Position numbers and translations under genes: made by a program
Assembly: GCA_002943765.1 (NCBI GenBank)
Contig: PQWQ01000008.1
Span: forward strand, 1,798,001-1,862,000
Direction of reading: 5' to 3'
Length of the DNA stretch: 64,000 nucleotides
From: Psoroptes ovis
Lineage: Eukaryota > Arthropoda > Arachnida > Sarcoptiformes > Psoroptidae
Shown here: positions 47,232 through 59,087 of the stretch, one piece after another
How positions within the stretch are numbered: position 1 is the first letter of the stretch
Layout of the letters: each line of letters opens with the position of its first letter
The notes under the pieces: model-generated
What the model saw: the letters and a program-made list of their open reading frames with translations, nothing else
Told to the model about the DNA's origin: nothing
Database searches by the model: none

Positions 47232-49625
47232 TTAGCTTTTAATCGGTGCATTGCGGCTAAATACTCGACTATCACGACCAACGATTCGATTATCATCATC
47301 AAAATCATCTCTACCAGCATTATCATTACCATCTTCATCGATACTATCGATAGCATCGTTCGTCGAATCGGGAATAGTGAGCCGCTGTTTTTCGTTACTG
47401 GTCAAATAACCAACACTTTTAACGATACCATATGAGAAATAAATGAAAAAACCAACAGCCATCCACCCGATGAAACGAAACCATGTTAAATGATTAAGAT
47501 GTACCATCAGATAAGTGTTGGCAAATACACTAAAAAATGGTACATATGGTATAAGCGGGACACGGAATGATGCTTGAGTTACGATGTTTGGTTGTCGCCC
47601 GAGGCAAATAATACACAATAATAATATCACAAACACGGCGATCATAATCATTGATTTGACCAACGAAAGTTTCAATGACCATATGTCATTTTCGAACCAG
47701 ATGAACAAGAAATTCCATAGGAATATCAATAAAACTATTTCGACAAAGTAGAAACAGCTGATTAATTTGAATAACTTGGTCAAAAATCAATCAATACTTA
47801 CATGATATTGCGATCAATACCATACTGGTATTGGATGAAAAACGATCCGGTTGTTGCCGATGATCACAATTAAGGATTCGTCTGATCAATGAACCCTGGT
47901 ATGGATTCGATGATTCATCATTCGAAATTCGAATCGTTGTTTCATCTTCGTCGGTTGTTTCATGATTCAGATTGATGGATTGATTTTGGTACCTACGGCC
48001 CAGAAGTAAAACGGATTAGTGAATCGATTCTCAGTGTTTTACCTCGATATTTACCTTAATATCAGAATTGAAATGGCGACCAATGTATATGCGAGCAGTG
48101 TACCTATGGACATCATTTCAGCCAGCTGATTTACATCGAAAAATGTGGCCATCAGTGCGGCCAAGAAACCCGAAGTTAATGTAGCAACCAATGGTGTTTT
48201 GAATCTTCGATTAATACGTACAAGAAACCTGAACAGCAGGCCATCATCAGCCATTGCATAAATGACTCTGGGCATTGGAAACATTGCACCGATCAAACTA
48301 GTGGCTAAACCGGCTAATGCACCGGCTGTAATTACTTTTTCAGCGAATGGATAACCAACCTTGGCGAATACATATGGCAACGGGGCTTCTTGATTTTGAT
48401 CCCAATATGGCCACATTAATGTTTGTATGGCCGAAACGGAACAATAAGCAACAGTGACAACGGTTAACGATAATATAATACTGATCGGCAATGATCGCTG
48501 TGGATCGAGTACTTCTTCACCCGATGTAGCGATAGCATCGAAACCAACAAAACTATAAAAACAGGTGGCAGCACCCGATATCATACCTTTGATACCGAAT
48601 GGGAAAAAACCACCACTGCCTCCATCGACATCGGGTGGTATTTCATCCGTGGCCAAATTCCAATTATGGAAATCGATTTTAAATGATCCAACAATAACAC
48701 AATAAAATACGACGAAAAAATTGATGGCCGTGAATACCAGATTGAATTGGGTTGATTCTTTGACACCAAAACTAAGTACAACTAAATTATGGACCAAATT
48801 AAAATGTAATTAATTCAAATTTCGAATGTATTAGGTTGTCCAATAAGTTTTTTTGCCGATTTTTCAATCATTTTCTACGATATTAATCGGCAAAAACTTT
48901 TCGGACAACCTAATCAAATCATCTATTACTTACCTGCCAGTAACATTGTCAATGTGAATGCAAACAAATCAGGATAATCTGATGTCCATTCAGTTTTAGG
49001 CAGTTGTAAATGCAACGTATTCATAAGGAAATTTTTCATTCGATTATTCAATAATCCATCCAAATAATTACTGTAACCACGTGCAACTGATGCAGCACCA
49101 ATCATATATTCGAGGATTAAATTCCAACCAATAATGAATGCCATTATTTCACCAACACAAATATATGAATAAACATATGCAGATCTAGCACAAATCAAAG
49201 GAAACAAAATTTAAAATTTTTCAAATATGATTCAAAGAGGGGACAAACATACCCAGCTTTAGGGACCAGGGCTCCGAATTCTGTCAATCGAATTCGAATT
49301 CAAAAGAAAAAACCGGTTAGGATTCGAATTTCGAATTCAAAAAAAAAACACGTGTTTTACACTAACCTGCATAACAAAGACCAGCAAAAATACTGGAAAT
49401 GGCTGCAATCAAAAAACTTAGCACCACCGATGGTCCAGCTTGTCGTGATGCAACTGTACCGATAATCACATAAATACCCATACCTAATGTTGATCCAATA
49501 CCCAAAGCTGTCAGTTCGGTGGTACCCAGACATTTTTTCAGCTGTGATCGAGCCGATGCAGTACTTGTTTCAATCGGTTTACGCCTAGTGAATGATTGCC
49601 ATAATTTTTTCACAATGTGTTTCAT
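47232..49625 (-). CDS. Cationic amino-acid transporter (SLC7 CAT family)
   Basis: Plasma-membrane carrier of Arg, Lys and ornithine in animals; insect relatives include slimfast. Exons on the minus strand: 49625-49367, 49280-49253 (28 nt), 49184-48934, 48781-48055, 47992-47802, 47734-47232; 652 aa, usual for the family. Visible: a cytosolic N-terminus (RRKPIET..LKKCLGTTELTALGIGSTLG), the first helices with GIYVIIGTVA, EFGALVPKAGSAYLYSY-like sequence formed across the microexon, GWNLILEY, the FYSFVGFDAIATSGEEV block and the C-terminal helix bundle ending in an acidic tail. The last intron (about 67 nt) uses AAATAG as acceptor; an earlier CAG in the same frame would create a stop. Start set at the Met before KHIVKKLW; the open frame extends 31 codons further upstream but without similarity. 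Confidence 0.93.
48829..48914. mobile_element. Family A mariner-like MITE in the transporter's third intron
   Basis: Left arm TTAGGTTGTCCAATAAGTTT is intermediate between the two end subtypes; right arm AAAAACTTTTCGGACAACCT is the CCGAAAA subtype. TA on the left; the right edge reads TAATC. It makes up most of the intron between 48781 and 48934. Confidence 0.85.
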
Positions 49626-50667
49626 GATATCAATTGAAATTGTAGATATGTGTGAATTCAAAGATTCCAAAGTGTGAATTGAATCGAAATATTTAAAATC
49701 TTCACAACGGAATATCACAAATCGTCGTTGTTCATAATCAATAGAAATTGATTGAATTGGACGGTTTTTTGGGGGTGTTATTCAATAGGCCACCGTTTTG
49801 ATTCAAAATATATGAATGATTCAAATATGTTTGATATTATTATTATATAAGAATGGAGAATTAAATATTTACTAATTGTGATATGCTTTAATGTTGAGCA
49901 ATGTGTCTATCAATGGATTTCCAATAATTACAATGCACAAGTCAATAATTGATAATTTTGATTAGTTAAGTTATTTACTTGGTTTCTTCTTTAGTTTCAA
50001 TTGGTTATATTATTTACATTTGGACTTGAGAGATTGATAACATATTTTCTATGTAATTGATCAAAAACATTGACATCAAGTGATGATTGATCATTGGTTC
50101 AATTGTTGTTTAATTGCAATTGTAAATATTTAATCAAATATGAAATCTTTATGTGAAGCTTTATCATTATTATCATTAACTCCAAAGCATCTTTGATATC
50201 TTCAAATAACCTTTTGTTTCAATTTGATTTGATCAAAATGGCTGGAAGGGCCGATGCAATCGATTATCTCGGAGATAATAAAATCAACAATTTTTCATTG
50301 ATTAAAACGAATTAATTGGTTTCATTGGGTTACCATGTCAATGATGATTGATTTGATCTAATCAAAACACAGAGAAATAGAGAATGGATTAATTACCCTT
50401 TATCAACATTAATCATTGGAAACAAACCTTACAGATTAGTTAATCGATTAATTAATCAGTTAATTGCATTTTCCTTGTTGTAATAACAGTACTTGAAACT
50501 GCAGTTTTCAATATATTGGTGTTTTTCAATATTTGCGATGCAAAAATTGAAATTTTTCATTCGGTCCTATCTTTTATGAATGGACCATCATCGAATTCGA
50601 ATGGTAAAAATTCGAATGTTTTCATTCGAAAAAAAAAATCGATTCGATTCAACCCTTTCGGGGCAAA
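49626..50667. other. Divergent spacer between the transporter and CCDC134
   Basis: AT-rich DNA of about 1 kb without elements of the listed families and without a recognisable gene. Promoters of both flanking genes are expected here but no motif could be assigned. Confidence 0.5.
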
Positions 50668-51478
50668 ATGATAGCGATTCGGTAAGTAATTTGGCCAGGT
50701 AATTTTTGATTATTTTCTTAATTAATCCCATTATTTATCATTGATTTATAGATTATTGTCATTGTATTCCATGTATTTCACAGTAATCAACCTTTGTCTG
50801 TGTTCATTGACTCATGAAACCAATAATATTGATGAAAACATTAAATTCAATTTAACAAATAAGAAAAATATTGAACATTATTTCAATTTAAAACGTCGAG
50901 AACATTTGATTGCATTAAAATTACTCAATCAATATGACCAGCAATATGAAAAACAATATCAAATGATTGAACAAATATTTTCAAAAATATTTCGAATCAT
51001 TGATGAATGTAAACAATTTCTAAGCAATCAAAGAAATAACCCTGATAATAACAATTCAATGATAATAAATTTCAATCAATTCAACGATGATGAACATCAT
51101 TTTCTACCGAATCAAACACAAATAATTGAAAAAACAATTATCATAATTGAAAATTGTGCATTTTTCACTCAAATCATATTGAAATTACCAGTGATCACTA
51201 AACGGCTGTTGAATGATCGAACAAAATTAGCTTCGCAAACAAATAATTGGCCACAAATAATTGATTGGTGTCTACGATATTCAATCGATACAAATTTGCT
51301 CGATGATATTAGTAAGCGAATGTTTACTGTAGTTCTTGAACAATTAACAAATCCCCAAACAGCTGATTCGAATCATTCAAATGCGAAACGAATTTCTTCG
51401 AATTCGAATAAGAAAATTGCTAAGAAAACCATTCAAAAACCACCCAAAGGACCAAGAATGAGTCGTAGTGACTTGTGA
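50668..51478 (+). CDS. CCDC134: CCDC134-like secretory-pathway protein
   Basis: Exons 50668-50681 and 50752-51478, 246 aa. The 14-nt first exon encodes MIAI plus two bases; joined to exon 2 it gives a signal-peptide-like start (MIAIRLLSLYSMYFTVINLC). The body matches human CCDC134 in LKRREHLIALKLLNQYDQQY, IENCAFFTQIILKLP, NNWPQIIDWCLRY and the C-terminal KGPRMSRSDL (human KGPRISRSQSEL). CCDC134 is an ER/secreted protein implicated in collagen secretion and MAPK signalling in vertebrates; the role in arthropods is not known to me. The extreme C-terminus SDL may act like the QSEL ER-retrieval signal. Without the short first exon the protein would have no ATG or signal peptide, which supports it. 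Confidence 0.92.
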
Positions 51479-52085
51479 ATTCTGGTGATTAAATTACATA
51501 TCAGACAAATCGAATTAAATCACAAAAAATTGGGCCTCAAAAGGAGCCAACCAACGAAAATCGATCAATTCTTGGGCGTTGGATTTTGATTGAAGATTCA
51601 TTCGAACGAAGAAAATTCTTGAAACTTTCAAAGCCATATTCAATCACGTTGATTTCAAATATTTCAAAAAGGTGTGTATCTGTGTTTGAAATATTTATGA
51701 TTTTATATATATACCGAGGTTGTCCGAAAAGTTCATTCGGCTTAATCGCGATAGAGTTGCTCATGAAAATCGGCCATAACTTTTCGGACAACCTAATATT
51801 TATGAATAATGCTTTTTTCATTGAAATTATGAATATATGCGTGACTTTATCATTATTATTATTACGATGATAACATGGTTTCCGACCCGTAATCATTGTT
51901 CATTGGTTCATTTATCATCACCATCAGCAGCGGCAGCAGTATTTTATCATTTTTATATAGTTTTTGTGTGTAAACAAACAACCAAACCATACATTTGTCA
52001 CATCAAACACTTTGTATTTTGTGTGTGTGCAGCAAATATCAATCGATCGAATTCGGTAACATTCCCTAAAGCCATTCCAACCACC
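51479..52085. other. Spacer between CCDC134 and the MBOAT gene
   Basis: About 600 bp; holds one family A element (51712-51798). The short open frames here come from the element arms and AT-rich DNA. The 5' leader of the MBOAT gene probably begins in the last 200 bp. Confidence 0.5.
51712..51798. mobile_element. Family A mariner-like MITE, CGGCTTAATC-core subtype
   Basis: Arms GAGGTTGTCCGAAAAGTTCA and ATAACTTTTCGGACAACCTA, core CGGCTTAATCGCGATAGAG followed by TTGCTCATGAAAATCGGCC. A good representative of this subtype. Confidence 0.87.
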
Positions 52086-53825
52086 ATGGACCCGGGCCTT
52101 ATCAAATTGTTTGTATCCGGTTTAATGTGTAAGTAAACTTGAATTTGATTTGATTGAAATTAAACCAATTTCAATTCAATATCCCACAAATAGCATATGG
52201 CATCGGTGTCATATATCAATTGTGTATGCAAAAACAATCAATCCACCGTAAACATTTGTATAATCTTTCATTAGGTTTAGCCCTTTGTTATTTCAATTTC
52301 GGTACGTATTTAATAATGTTACCGGTATCAAATGACTAATCTAAATCTATCCAATGATCCAATCAATCAAATAGGTATTCATACTATACATTCATTGATA
52401 ACATGTTTCACTGTTTATTGTACGATACAATTGCTTGGTCCTACCGCTTTGATGGTCGCTATTAATTTCGTATTCTGTATGGTATGTTTTTGATTGAATT
52501 TTTATGGACATATTAATGAATTAATCCCTTTTCCCATCAAAATTTTAGTCATATTTATTGATTGGTTATTATGGTAAATTCGTCGTAAACGATACAAGCA
52601 TTACATGGACAATGCCACAATGTGTACTGACGCTAGCATTGATTGCCGTATCATTCGACATATATGATGGCCACCAAAATTTGAAAAATGGTAAAAAATT
52701 AAATGAAGATTCGGCAATCGAACGGCAACCAACACTGTTGGAATTTCTAGCCAAAATGTATTTTCCATCAACATTTTTGATTGGACCACAGTTGAAAATG
52801 AAAGATTACCGGGCGTTTGTTGAGTTGAATAATGAAAATACATTGACGAATGTTTGGAAACGTTCATTGATACGTTTTTTATCCGGTATGATTTATTTGG
52901 CCATATTTTTGACCGTAGACCAGTATTGGTCAGTCAAATATTTCTTGACCGATGAATTCGTAAGTGAAATTTTTGAAATTTTAGTTTTACCTGTGAATTT
53001 TGATTAATTTTCATATTTTCAAATCCTTAGAAATCATATGGATTCTTCGGAAAAATAGCTTTGATCACGATAATCAATAAAATATTCCTGTATAAATATA
53101 TATCTGCTTGGTTACTGGCCGAAGGTGCTTGCATTATCTATGGGATTACAACCTATCACCAAGCGATATCTAAAGATGAACAGCTACTACCACCATATGA
53201 TCATTGTTGTAATGTATCGATATTTCATTATGAAACATCCGCCACTTTCCGAGGTTTAATCGAATCATTCAACATAACAACGAATCAATTTGCGCTGAAA
53301 TATATTTATAAACGTTTAAAATGGTTCAAATCAAAATTATTGAGTAATTTTATTACGCTGCTATTCTTAGCATTATGGCATGGCTTTTCCATTGGTTATT
53401 ATAATACATTTTTGCTTGAATTTCTTATGATGAAATTAGAAACTGATGTAAGTGTATTTATTCATTCATTTATCTGTATAATTTCAATTGACAAATTCAA
53501 ATCAATTTTTCAGATCGCAAACAAAGTAATCAAATATCGAACTTCCAATCAACAATTTAATCAAATACTCAACAATATAACTATACGTTGGATTATTTAT
53601 ATTGCTATGCGTTTACATGTTACCATGATGCTGAGTTATGCATTAATATCATTTGCATTATTAAATTTCAACGAATGGACCACGGTATTATCACAAATAT
53701 ATTATTTTGGACATATCATTTATGCCGTTCTGTTCATCATGTCCATTTTATTTAATTCATTCGATTTCATTCGACCAAGCATTGATAATCAATCAGTGAA
53801 TCAAGATAAATCTATGGAAAAATGA
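52086..53825 (+). CDS. LPCAT3: MBOAT lysophospholipid acyltransferase, LPCAT3 / nessy type
   Basis: Re-acylates lysophospholipids (mainly lysophosphatidylcholine) with polyunsaturated acyl-CoA in the ER membrane (Lands cycle). Exons 52086-52128, 52194-52301, 52375-52481, 52549-52959, 53031-53447, 53514-53825; 465 aa (human 487), all phases agree. Many hydrophobic segments. Diagnostic matches to LPCAT3: LCYFNFG, ITWTMPQCVLTLALI, TFLIGPQLKMKDY, WLLAEGACIIYG, FRGLIESFNITTN with the catalytic Asn, and LLFLALWHGFSIGYY with the catalytic His. The start CCACCATGG is in good context. No dilysine ER signal is obvious; the C-terminus is QDKSMEK. Drosophila nessy is the closest named relative I know; orthology is inferred from motif order. 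Confidence 0.93.
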
Positions 53826-54090
53826 AAATGAAAATTCACGATTAGTTTTATTTGGCAAACTTTGTGTTGTTAGCAGCAGCATATTTTCTGTGTGTAAATT
53901 TAATATATTTTTCATTATAACAAATTATTAATAAGAGAATAATAAGAGATTAACAAAAAATGATAATTTACCATTCAAAATGATAATAACAACAATACGA
54001 ATTCATACAAATGGTTCCAATGTCTTCAATGTTCAATGTTAGACCCGAGTTTTAAATTAATCAATCAATCAATCTCATTGATTCATTAAT
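53826..54090. other. Tail-to-tail spacer, MBOAT gene / GPKOW
   Basis: 265 bp carrying the 3' untranslated ends of both genes. Contains no repeat family member and no canonical AATAAA on the plus strand near the MBOAT stop, only AATAAGAG-type variants. Confidence 0.5.
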
Positions 54091-55867
54091 TCATTCATTT
54101 GAATCATCACGATATTCAGTAATATCATCTAAACGTATCGGAAATGGTTTCGAAATATAACCACTTAAATTGATCATGGCGATTTCATTTTTCCAATCGA
54201 TTTCATCGATTTTTGCCAATTTTCCTTGATATTTACCACGTAATATCATTACATTGTTTGTGCTTGATGATGTTGATGAAGATGATGATGAGGAAGACGA
54301 TGATAATGATGGTATCACAGTACGTAACATTGATTGCTTAACATTATATAGTAGCCGTTTCTCTTTTGTACGACATATACATTCATCATCACGTGTTTCG
54401 ACGATGATCACTTTATCCTTGTAATATTTACCATTTTTATAATTTTTATCAATAATTTGAACACGTAATTTTGGCATAATCCATATTTCATCATCATCCA
54501 TCATTCGATTATATTCATTTTGACTATTATTATCACTACTACTGTTATTATCATCATCCATATATTCATCTTTGATCGATGATGATCTACGTTCACGTGA
54601 CTGTTTTTTGGCGGGAAAAAAATAAATAAAAATTCAATTAATCAATTCAAAAACATTGATTATTTGAAAATGAACATACTTGTGATCGTGAACTACTTCT
54701 TGAACGTCTACGACTACGATCATTACTTCTACTACGATGTCTTTGATGATGACGAATGTATTCATCATAACGTAATCGATTCAATACTTTACTTTCCGAA
54801 TCATATTCTTGTTTAGTAACGACGCGTAGTAAATCTTGAAGGATATCGACTGTACGATCTTTGATTAATGTTAACTTGATACGAGCATAAATTGATTCAA
54901 TTCCATACAGATCTTCAACAATGCCATAATAACCTTTGTATTGTCCAAATTCTATACATACATAGCAACCTGTTAGGGAAAAATGGATTTAATAAGGATG
55001 AAACAATTTTCGATTAATATACGATTTTCTATGATAATTCATCATTTTCTGACCTTTACAAATGACTAATGTTGAATCTTTCGAATTATTTTGTGCTGCA
55101 TTTGATTTGGATATTTGTTCTAGCTGTTTTCGCAATGATATATCGGCACCCAAACCCAGACCACGTGGTCTTAGCTGTGGTTCAATTATTGGTGCCATGG
55201 CTTTATTTACACCACCAATTGGTTGACCTTCTTGCCAACCCATACCTCTTAACATTGCTGCACCATAAACATTGACTGGTATACGTTCATAATCATTCAA
55301 TTTCGGCACATCGGGACGCATCGATACATCACATCTGGTATCATTTTCCATTTCATCTGGTAGTTTATTGATCAATAATGATTTCCATGCTGGCAGTAAT
55401 TCTTCATCATCATCATCGATTCTAGAAGAATCTTGTGACAATAATTCTTGTTTAGCTTTCGATACAAGGCTATCATCATCTTCATCATCAGTTTTAGCAG
55501 TTATCAATGGTGATGCTTCAGCCGAATTACATTGTTGTTTACGATGTTTACTGAATTGATATTTATTTACTTTGATTAATGGTATTACAATCGATTGCTG
55601 TTGATCACATTGATTCGGATCACCACTGATTATGGTAGTACCTTGAATTTGTTTATCATCAATCGATGTTACATAATCAATTTTATCTTTATCATTATCT
55701 TCATTACCATCATTATCATCTATCAGGCTATTTTGTATGAGATCATTTTGAATCAATGGTTTATTGGTCATCAGTAAATTTGTTTTCAGCTTGGTAGTTT
55801 TATTAAATGAAAATCCTTTGAATGCAGGAGGTACTGTTGATTTATTTTCATCATTTTCATCGGCCAT
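54091..55867 (-). CDS. GPKOW: G-patch and KOW-domain protein (GPKOW / Spp2-like splicing factor)
   Basis: Spliceosomal co-factor; its G-patch engages the DHX16/Prp2 helicase at activation. Exons on the minus strand: 55867-55054, 54969-54680, 54600-54091; 537 aa (human 476). Visible: N-terminal PPAFKGFSFNK, an acidic region, the conserved VNVYGAAMLRGMGWQEGQP G-patch start and LRPRGLGLGAD, a first KOW motif (GCYVCIEFGQYKGYYGIVED), an Arg/Ser-rich stretch (RSRRRSRSSSRS-like, about residues 350-375) and a second KOW (VMILRGKYQGKLAKIDEID). A poly-Ser insert of about ten residues precedes the second KOW. The ATG at 55867 is followed by ADENDENKS and begins the only long open exon. Confidence 0.93.
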
Positions 55868-58800
55868 TTTTTAGCTCTAGCTCTTGATATAATTGACTAT
55901 TTACGGACGGATTTTAAAGGTATTTCAGGTATTTCAAAAATTTGATTATTTCAGCTGAATTAATGCTATAAAATATATTCGAACGATTTATATTAATAAT
56001 TCAATGATAATTATGAGGACTTGTTGAATCATTTTGAACATTTAAAAAAAACTGAAATTCTACAAAGAAAACAACGGGGGTGGATTCAATTCAGCAAGCT
56101 GTTATTCGAGTGAGGAGCGAAATCCTGATGAAATGTTTATATTATTACGCCAATATTTCATTGATTGCTCAGCAGTACAAGAAAAACTGTTGTCGAAGGC
56201 TTGCGATATTGTTTTAACGGTAAATTAACGTAGTTTTTAGCTGATTGATTTTAATTGAATTTTGGTGTTGGTGATAATAACACAAATACAAACACTAACA
56301 CCCAAAATAAATATAAATACAAGGCTGAGTGTTGTTGTTGTTGTTTATACATCTGCTGATTGATAAACACTGAACGATGAATGAGATACTCACATTCGAA
56401 AAACGCATCGAACGTATTGAAAATCAAAATAGAGAAAATACGGCAGCGCTGCCATCTATGAGTCGTTATTGTCAACATTTTAATCTGTGAGTTTTGATTT
56501 TCCTGCCGCCAGATGGCGATCTAGTATTCTGTTTCTATTTTTTTCATTTTTTTTTAATGAAAACAGATGAATGAATGAATGGCGGTGGCCCGTAAAATAA
56601 AATACGATTTCGAATTCATTCTTACATTTTTTTTCGATTGAAAAAACTCAAAATCAAAGCACACAGTTTGAGAAGAGCACCAGCCCCTCTCTATCAGCTT
56701 ATTTGTTTATTCTATTTTTACAGATGAATGAGAAAAATTGACCATTAACCGGTCGAAATAGTTTTTCAAAAAACGCCTCTAAAGTAGTCGGCTTCGTACA
56801 CTGAAAAGAGCAAATGCACGAGTAAAACTCGGGATTGGCCGATAAGTAGCAAAAAAGTAATGACAAAAAAATCCGTGCAATAACAGTTAAACAACTGAAA
56901 AAGTAAAAAAATGAAATTCTCTCATTTTTCATTGTAATTCAATGTATATATATATGTATGTGTGCATATTGTCTCTTTTTCTCTTGTTTTGTTTACTCAT
57001 ATACACATTTTTATATTGGAAAAATATCAATATTCAATGTATATGCATGTATATATGTGTGATTGTATATATACATGTATATACACACTAATAAAATGAG
57101 TAACATAAAAACATACAACATTGAATTTACGGGGAAAAATTTACCTGTATGTGCATATACATATATATATATATATATATATGAATATATTTATTATTAT
57201 ACACGTATATATAACTATTCACATTCAACCAATCAACAATACTCATTTATGATTCGATTTTCGAATTTTTTTTTTGTTTTTTTTTTGTATACAAATCAAA
57301 AGGTATTGCAACAAACAAACAAATATACACGAATATAAAGGTAAATATCGATTGTAAATTGTCAACAGCCAACAATAACAAACAACAAATGTATTAAAAT
57401 ACACACGTATATATTCAATTCAAATATTAGTCGTAGTGGCTCGTAGCTTATGTGAATTAACATTGTTAATTCATAGATATTTTTTATGAGAAATGAATGG
57501 ATTGAATCTTTTGAATAAGTTTTTGATGAAATATATATCCTCGTACGAACGAACACATTCATTTAGTCATATTTAAAAATCGACTGAAGAAAATGAAACC
57601 TTTGAATTGACAAATACACACATATCATCATCATCATCATTCAAAGATCTTCAGACATCATCATCATCAGGCAGCATCAACAACAAAAAAGAACAAGACT
57701 AAGACTATAGTCTTATAAGACTAAGAAAATGAATTGAATCAAAGAAGCAGCAGCAGCAGCAACGAATATCAAGTATTGAATACAAATAAACAACAACAAC
57801 AACAACAAGTAAAATGTAAATTCAATACTTTTATCATTATTCAATGATTATTAATGCCATTATTGTGGTGTATACACGGCGATATATTTATTAATTATTG
57901 AAACATATTATTATTATTGAATAAAGATTAAGAATTTAATACTTTTTTTTCGAATGAAGAAATAATTGAAATAATGTTAAGAAATATTGAAATATTAAGA
58001 AGATATTAATTCATCTTTTCATTAATTTATTAATTTTGCTCAACAAATCATCATTTATTATTGTATTATTAACATTAATGTTATATTAGTATCATTCATC
58101 GAATAATCGTTGATAATTTGTGATTTGAATCAAATTCAAATCAACACAACTCTTTACGGCCTAAAATTGTTCGAAATTATCTGAATGAATAAACAAATGC
58201 TCAAAACATATTAAATAAAGAATTCGAGCAACAGATGAGAATTGATTGTTTTCGGGGCGCTCCGAAATCCTCGATTTATTCCGCAGCGACAAGGATTATA
58301 TGGTCTTAGACCCAACAAAATATCGGTGCTGCATTGTCATATTAGCATGTGTGTTTGTGAAAAAACCAAAATCGACGATATTGTTCCAATACGTTGCAAT
58401 AACGTAAACAACACCATCAGCTAGCAATCAACCAGCCCAAATTAGACAACCAAAGATCAATATTCTCTTCTTTCTCTCATTCATTCATTCATTTATAAAT
58501 ATATATAGACAAACTCATCTTCATTGCGCAAAAAAAAAAAAAAAAAACAAAACAAATGTTTACACAATTCAATTGTTTTTGAATGTTGGGAAAATACATC
58601 AAAAATAATTCAAATCAATTCATTCATTCATTCAACTATTCAATCATCCATTCATTCATTCAATTAAATTGAAATAATCAACCAAATAACAGCAACCATA
58701 ACAATAGTTCTGTATTTGTGTGTATGTAAATCATCACATTTACCATCAATTAATCATCGTTTCGAATCAATTTTGTTGAAAATTAAACCAAATACTAATA

Positions 58801-59087
58801 ATGCAAGAATATCTATCTATTTAAATGTAGTATTTGAAAACAAATCATCATAGATTTGTCAATGAAGAAGCCAAAAAAAAATTGGTCTACACAAGAATCG
58901 TAGATTTCAATTATTATTAGCCTCGTAAGCAAATAATATTCCTCAGAATTCTGATTACCAAATCAAATGATTCATAGACATCCATATATTCATAGAAGAA
59001 AAGCAGTAAATAATCCATAGATCTCTTCAGTATTTCAGGATTTAAATGTTTGAAATATAATCAAAAAGAATTAAATCGAATTAAACA
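55868..59087. other. Divergent spacer between GPKOW and the Src-family kinase
   Basis: 3.2 kb. Contains AGATGGC motifs at 56444-56461 and 56505-56522, an AT microsatellite (about 57157-57190), a CAG run near 57746-57760, and a puzzling pair of overlapping open frames at about 56005-56226 (see findings). No assured gene. Confidence 0.5.

Noticed and set aside
47750..47790. Use of AATTAATCAG as the last acceptor of the transporter gene
   Set aside because: It would give the wrong phase and an early stop; AAATAG 28 bases further on restores phase and the hydrophobic helix.
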